From Clostridia bacterium (GTDB lineage Bacteria; Bacillota; Clostridia; Oscillospirales; CAG-272), in contig JAFTXB010000175.1 in the NCBI GenBank assembly GCA_017461825.1, positions 1 to 7,857 on the forward strand: a DNA stretch of 7,857 nucleotides, in the 5' to 3' direction. Positions 5,851 to 7,857 of the stretch are shown here, in pieces. How positions within the stretch are numbered: the stretch's first letter is position 1; each line of letters opens with the position of its first letter. The position numbers were made by a program, and so were the translations under genes. The notes below the pieces were generated by a model. The model made no database searches. It saw only the letters and a list, made by a program, of their open reading frames with translations, and was not told where the DNA came from.

Positions 5851-6856
5851 GTAACACCGCCATCAATAAAAGTATCAGCATTTGTAAAGCAGAAAGGATC
5901 AGAAAAATGAGCATGGAAGGCGTTAAAAAGAGTCTGACTGCCTGTTTAGGTGCAACAGAGCAGGATGCATAGCTTTCAGCTACCGAGAAATCTCTTTGAT
6001 AAATCCCATTTGAAAAATCGCGTTTTTTGGAGAAAAAACGTATAATGATCACAGCAAGAGCGAGGATTCCCAAAAATAGGATTATGATTTCAAAAACGCT
6101 TGCCCAAACCGATCCAAAAACATCATACCCGTATTTTTCGAAAATGATGCCTTGCATGACCGATGAAAAATTATTAAGAATATGCAAAACCGTTCCCGGC
6201 CAAATGCTTTTTGTTTTTTCATACAAAACCGCCAAAACAATACCTGCGACAAAAGTATATAGAATTTGTTCGGGATTTTGGTGCATCATTGCAAACAAAA
6301 ACGAACTGATCATGATAGCGGAAGTTTTGCCAAACGGCAAGCAATTGGTCAAAATAGCACCTCTGAACAAAAACTCCTCACAAAAGCCCGGAACCACACA
6401 CATGACGATAAATTGCAATACAATATGATATGGCTCTAACAGCCCGCTTTGGGTTCCCCACAAATATTCGGCAGAGAAATCAGAATAATCAAAAATACTG
6501 ACAAATCCCGCATTGACATAAGCAGCCGAATAAATCAAAGCGATTCCTGCCGGAATCAAAAGAAGTACCCACGGTGAGATCTTAAACGATGTATACATTT
6601 GTTTATAGGGATAAGAGGATTTGCCGATCAAAGCCTTTAATAAAAGCACAGGCAACATAAATGACAATAGGTAGCCCGCGCCGTAAAACAATTCATACGC
6701 AACCGTTGCGGCAACATCCGAAATATCGAAAAACGCCAACAGTGATTCAAATACGACGATCGCTACTGCAAAAACGTTGATCAAAGCATAAAAAAGAAGC
6801 ATTGTCAACCCAATCGAGCCCATAATTTTACGGTAATACCGTTCATTATAATTCAT
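5834..6856 (-). CDS. CPBP-family intramembrane glutamic endopeptidase
   Basis: A 340-residue polytopic membrane protein with the three marks of the CPBP (Abi/Rce1-like) family: EEFLFRG with Glu160-Glu161 and Arg165, FAMMH with Phe188 and His192, and HILNN with His225 and Asn229. These residues form the active site within the membrane in Rce1-type proteases. Hydrophobic segments are visible near 14-42, 55-76, 95-115, 145-157, 178-191, 198-212, 252-274 and 312-336. A soluble loop of about 35 residues (277-311) and one last membrane segment extend beyond the CPBP core. Members have roles in prenyl-protein processing, bacteriocin self-immunity or anchoring; nothing here picks one, as no bacteriocin gene is visible. 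AAAGGAG lies nine bases before the ATG. It is the first gene after the promoter at 6904-6932 and overlaps tadA by 17 bases. Confidence 0.92.
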   Translation of the reverse strand: MNYNERYYRKIMGSIGLTMLLFYALINVFAVAIVVFESLLAFFDISDVAATVAYELFYGAGYLLSFMLPVLLLKALIGKSSYPYKQMYTSFKISPWVLLLIPAGIALIYSAAYVNAGFVSIFDYSDFSAEYLWGTQSGLLEPYHIVLQFIVMCVVPGFCEEFLFRGAILTNCLPFGKTSAIMISSFLFAMMHQNPEQILYTFVAGIVLAVLYEKTKSIWPGTVLHILNNFSSVMQGIIFEKYGYDVFGSVWASVFEIIILFLGILALAVIIIRFFSKKRDFSNGIYQRDFSVAESYASCSVAPKQAVRLFLTPSMLIFLILSALQMLILLLMAVLHGIFA

Positions 6857-6903
6857 AAAGATGAGCTCCTTTCTTTATATCGATTTAAAACTATCCTCTT
6901 TAT

Positions 6904-6932
6904 ATTGTATCATAAAACCCCAAAAAAGTAAA
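6904..6932 (-). promoter_or_regulatory. Promoter of the CPBP gene and probably of the following operon
   Basis: On the minus strand TTTACT (6932-6927) and TACAAT (6909-6904) are 17 bases apart, and TG one base before the -10 box makes it an extended -10 element. Start of transcription is expected near 6897, about 40 bases before the CPBP ATG. It lies between the mscL terminator and the gene, and is the only clear promoter above the five-gene run down to the adenylation gene. Confidence 0.75.
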
Positions 6933-6974
6933 GGGATTTTTAGGAGAATGTTTGATAATCGCCTGTTTTTTTTG

Positions 6975-7009
6975 AAAAAAAGGAGCATCCGTGTTGATAC
7001 TCCTTTTTT
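6975..7009 (-). terminator. Strong intrinsic terminator of mscL
   Basis: Ten bases after the mscL stop, the minus strand reads AAAAAAGGAGTATC, loop AACACG, then GATGCTCCTTTTTTT: a 14-bp stem with one G-U pair followed by U residues. The plus strand can form nearly the same structure and also ends in six T, so it could work in both directions, though no plus-strand gene reaches it. Confidence 0.9.
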
Positions 7010-7019
7010 CTATACAGTT

Positions 7020-7658
7020 TTATTTTTTTAATGCGTCCTTGATCTCGCGCAAAAGTGCGGATTGCTCGCGTATGTTTGCGTAATATTCATCAAGGATAGC
7101 TTTTTCTTCTGCGGCTTTTGCTTCGACTGCTGCCTGTGCCTCTGCCGCTTTTGCGTCCTCTTCGGCTTTCTTTGCGGCTGCCTCGGCTTCTTTCTTTGCG
7201 ATCTCCTTCGCGTTGAGCTTACGCTCCATCTTGCGGATCACGCGGACAGCAACAAACACGCTGAGCGCAATGATGAAGAAATCAACGATTGCTTGCAGCC
7301 AGAGTCCGTATTGCACAGAGATCTTTGTTACTTCAACAACCCCCTCTGCATTTTTCACTTCTTCACGCAGGATGTATTCCCATTCGTTGATGCTGACTCC
7401 GCTGGTAAAATAGGTTACACAAGGGGTGATGATGTTTTTCACCAAGCCGTTAACAATTGCGTTAAAGGCGGTGGCGATCACCATACCAACGGCAAGATCC
7501 AAGACATTACCCTTGGTAATAAACTTCTTAAAATCCGCGAAAAAGCTGACCTTTTCCTTTTTCATCAGTTCTTTTTGGCGCTTAAGAAGTGCTTTCTTTT
7601 CTGCCTTTTCGCCCTCTTCGATTTTTTGGTCAATGACTCTTTGGTCAGCAATTCCCAT
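7020..7658 (-). CDS. mscL: Large-conductance mechanosensitive channel with extended ends
   Basis: Inner-membrane pentameric channel that opens under membrane tension and releases solutes on osmotic downshock. The core is clear: FKKFITKGNVLDLAVGMVIA (residues 43-62) matches the N-terminal helix and first membrane segment of MscL, the second membrane segment lies at about 117-142, and the C-terminal LLREIKDALKK (202-212) matches the LLTEIRDLLK helix bundle of the E. coli protein. At 212 residues it is much longer than the usual 130-150. It has an extra charged N-terminus of about 38 residues rich in Lys and Glu, and an Ala/Lys/Glu-rich helix insert (about 150-188) between the second membrane segment and the C-terminal bundle. 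The start at 7658 is supported by a strong GGGAGG seven bases upstream, so the N-terminal extension is probably real. It is transcribed alone, with its own promoter and terminator. Confidence 0.95.
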   Translation of the reverse strand: MGIADQRVIDQKIEEGEKAEKKALLKRQKELMKKEKVSFFADFKKFITKGNVLDLAVGMVIATAFNAIVNGLVKNIITPCVTYFTSGVSINEWEYILREEVKNAEGVVEVTKISVQYGLWLQAIVDFFIIALSVFVAVRVIRKMERKLNAKEIAKKEAEAAAKKAEEDAKAAEAQAAVEAKAAEEKAILDEYYANIREQSALLREIKDALKK

Positions 7659-7665
7659 TGCTTTT

Positions 7666-7671
7666 CCTCCC
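7666..7671 (-). promoter_or_regulatory. Ribosome binding site that fixes the long mscL start
   Basis: GGGAGG on the minus strand lies seven bases before the ATG at 7658. It is nearly the full anti-16S match and supports translation from this ATG rather than from an internal Met closer to the conserved core. Confidence 0.85.
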
Positions 7672-7705
7672 GTTATTCATTTATTTTTAATCTTGGGTTA
7701 ACATT

Positions 7706-7734
7706 ATAATACCACTCAATTTAAGATTTGTCAA
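7706..7734 (-). promoter_or_regulatory. SigA promoter of mscL
   Basis: On the minus strand a perfect TTGACA (7734-7729) lies 17 bases before TATTAT (7711-7706), five of six consensus bases. An overlapping TATAAT (7708-7703) exists, but its 20-base spacing is less favourable. Transcription would begin near 7699, about 40 bases before the mscL ATG. Confidence 0.8.
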
Positions 7735-7783
7735 TGATTTTTCGACATTTTTTTCATAATTTTAATATTAGAGAAGAAAACTC

Positions 7784-7812
7784 TTGCAATCCTTTCAAAT
7801 TTGTGGTATAAT
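7784..7812 (+). promoter_or_regulatory. Plus-strand promoter for a gene beyond the right edge
   Basis: TTGCAA (7784-7789), a 17-base spacer and a perfect TATAAT (7807-7812) preceded by TGG, giving an extended -10 element. The start would be near 7819. It is divergent from the mscL promoter; the region between them (7735-7783) is very A+T-rich and holds no gene. Confidence 0.8.
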
Positions 7813-7819
7813 ATAGATA

Positions 7820-7833
7820 TTGACAGCTGTCAA
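7820..7833 (+). promoter_or_regulatory. Palindromic operator candidate at the transcription start
   Basis: TTGACAGCTGTCAA is a perfect 14-bp palindrome beginning seven bases after the -10 box, on the expected transcription start. A dimeric repressor bound here would block the promoter. Such sites are often found in front of genes that encode their own TetR-, MarR- or GntR-type regulator, but the regulator is not visible here, so its identity is an inference. Confidence 0.55.
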
Positions 7834-7846
7834 ATTAATATTTTTT

Positions 7847-7851
7847 GGAGG
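7847..7851 (+). promoter_or_regulatory. Ribosome binding site of a gene just beyond the window
   Basis: GGAGG is followed by TAAATA, where the window ends. With usual spacing the start codon should be at about 7858, one base past the edge. Together with the promoter and palindrome just upstream it marks the 5' end of an unseen plus-strand gene with a leader of about 40 nt. Confidence 0.75.
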
Positions 7852-7857
7852 TAAATA

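Noticed and set aside
7062..7709. A 215-codon plus-strand frame opposite mscL, rich in Cys, Phe and Leu.
   Set aside because: Its composition is the mirror of the Ala/Lys/Glu-rich mscL codons, and it runs antisense through the mscL promoter region; a shadow frame.
7805..7833. A minus-strand promoter using the TTGACA of the right-edge palindrome.
   Set aside because: The matching -10 position reads TATACC, a weak fit, and mscL already has a much better placed promoter.

Overview
The window reads as a piece of a low-to-mid GC Firmicutes chromosome, most likely a Clostridia-type anaerobe. The basis is the strong AGGAGG-type ribosome binding sites, near-consensus SigA promoters, intrinsic hairpin-plus-U terminators, and a gene set (AsnA, CPBP protease, TadA, lipoprotein with Ig-like and transglutaminase-like domains) common there. 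The taxonomic call is an inference from style only. Seven complete protein genes are seen, all on the minus strand; a plus-strand gene fragment lies at the left edge and the promoter and ribosome binding site of an unseen plus-strand gene lie at the right edge. There is no RNA gene, insertion sequence or CRISPR array, and no gene-free stretch longer than about 200 bases.

From right to left, in the direction of transcription: mscL (7658-7020), a mechanosensitive channel with long charged extensions, has its own promoter and a strong terminator. A second promoter at 6904-6932 then starts a run of five closely packed genes: a CPBP intramembrane protease (6856-5834), tadA (5850-5392, overlapping the previous gene), an ammonia-dependent asparagine synthetase asnA (5338-4334), a lipoprotein with Ig-like and transglutaminase-like domains (4259-3192), and a free-standing amino-acid adenylation enzyme (3180-1672) whose ribosome binding site overlaps the lipoprotein stop codon. 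asnS (1570-176) follows, with its own consensus promoter and a 14-bp-stem terminator.

How the genes fit together: AsnA makes asparagine and AsnS charges it onto tRNA-Asn, so two enzymes of asparagine use bracket the lipoprotein/adenylation pair. TadA is also a translation enzyme (inosine-34 formation in tRNA). The lipoprotein and adenylation genes look like a two-gene unit with an unknown substrate; no carrier protein, thioesterase or acyltransferase is present in the window, so the pathway is either completed elsewhere or undescribed.

The left edge is odd. A recognisable FAD-binding N-terminus of a COG2509-like dehydrogenase runs in frame into the asnS terminator and loses its homology there. 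This is either a real gene truncation or an assembly or amplification chimera. At the right edge a perfect 14-bp palindrome sits on the expected transcription start of the unseen plus-strand gene, which suggests an operator.
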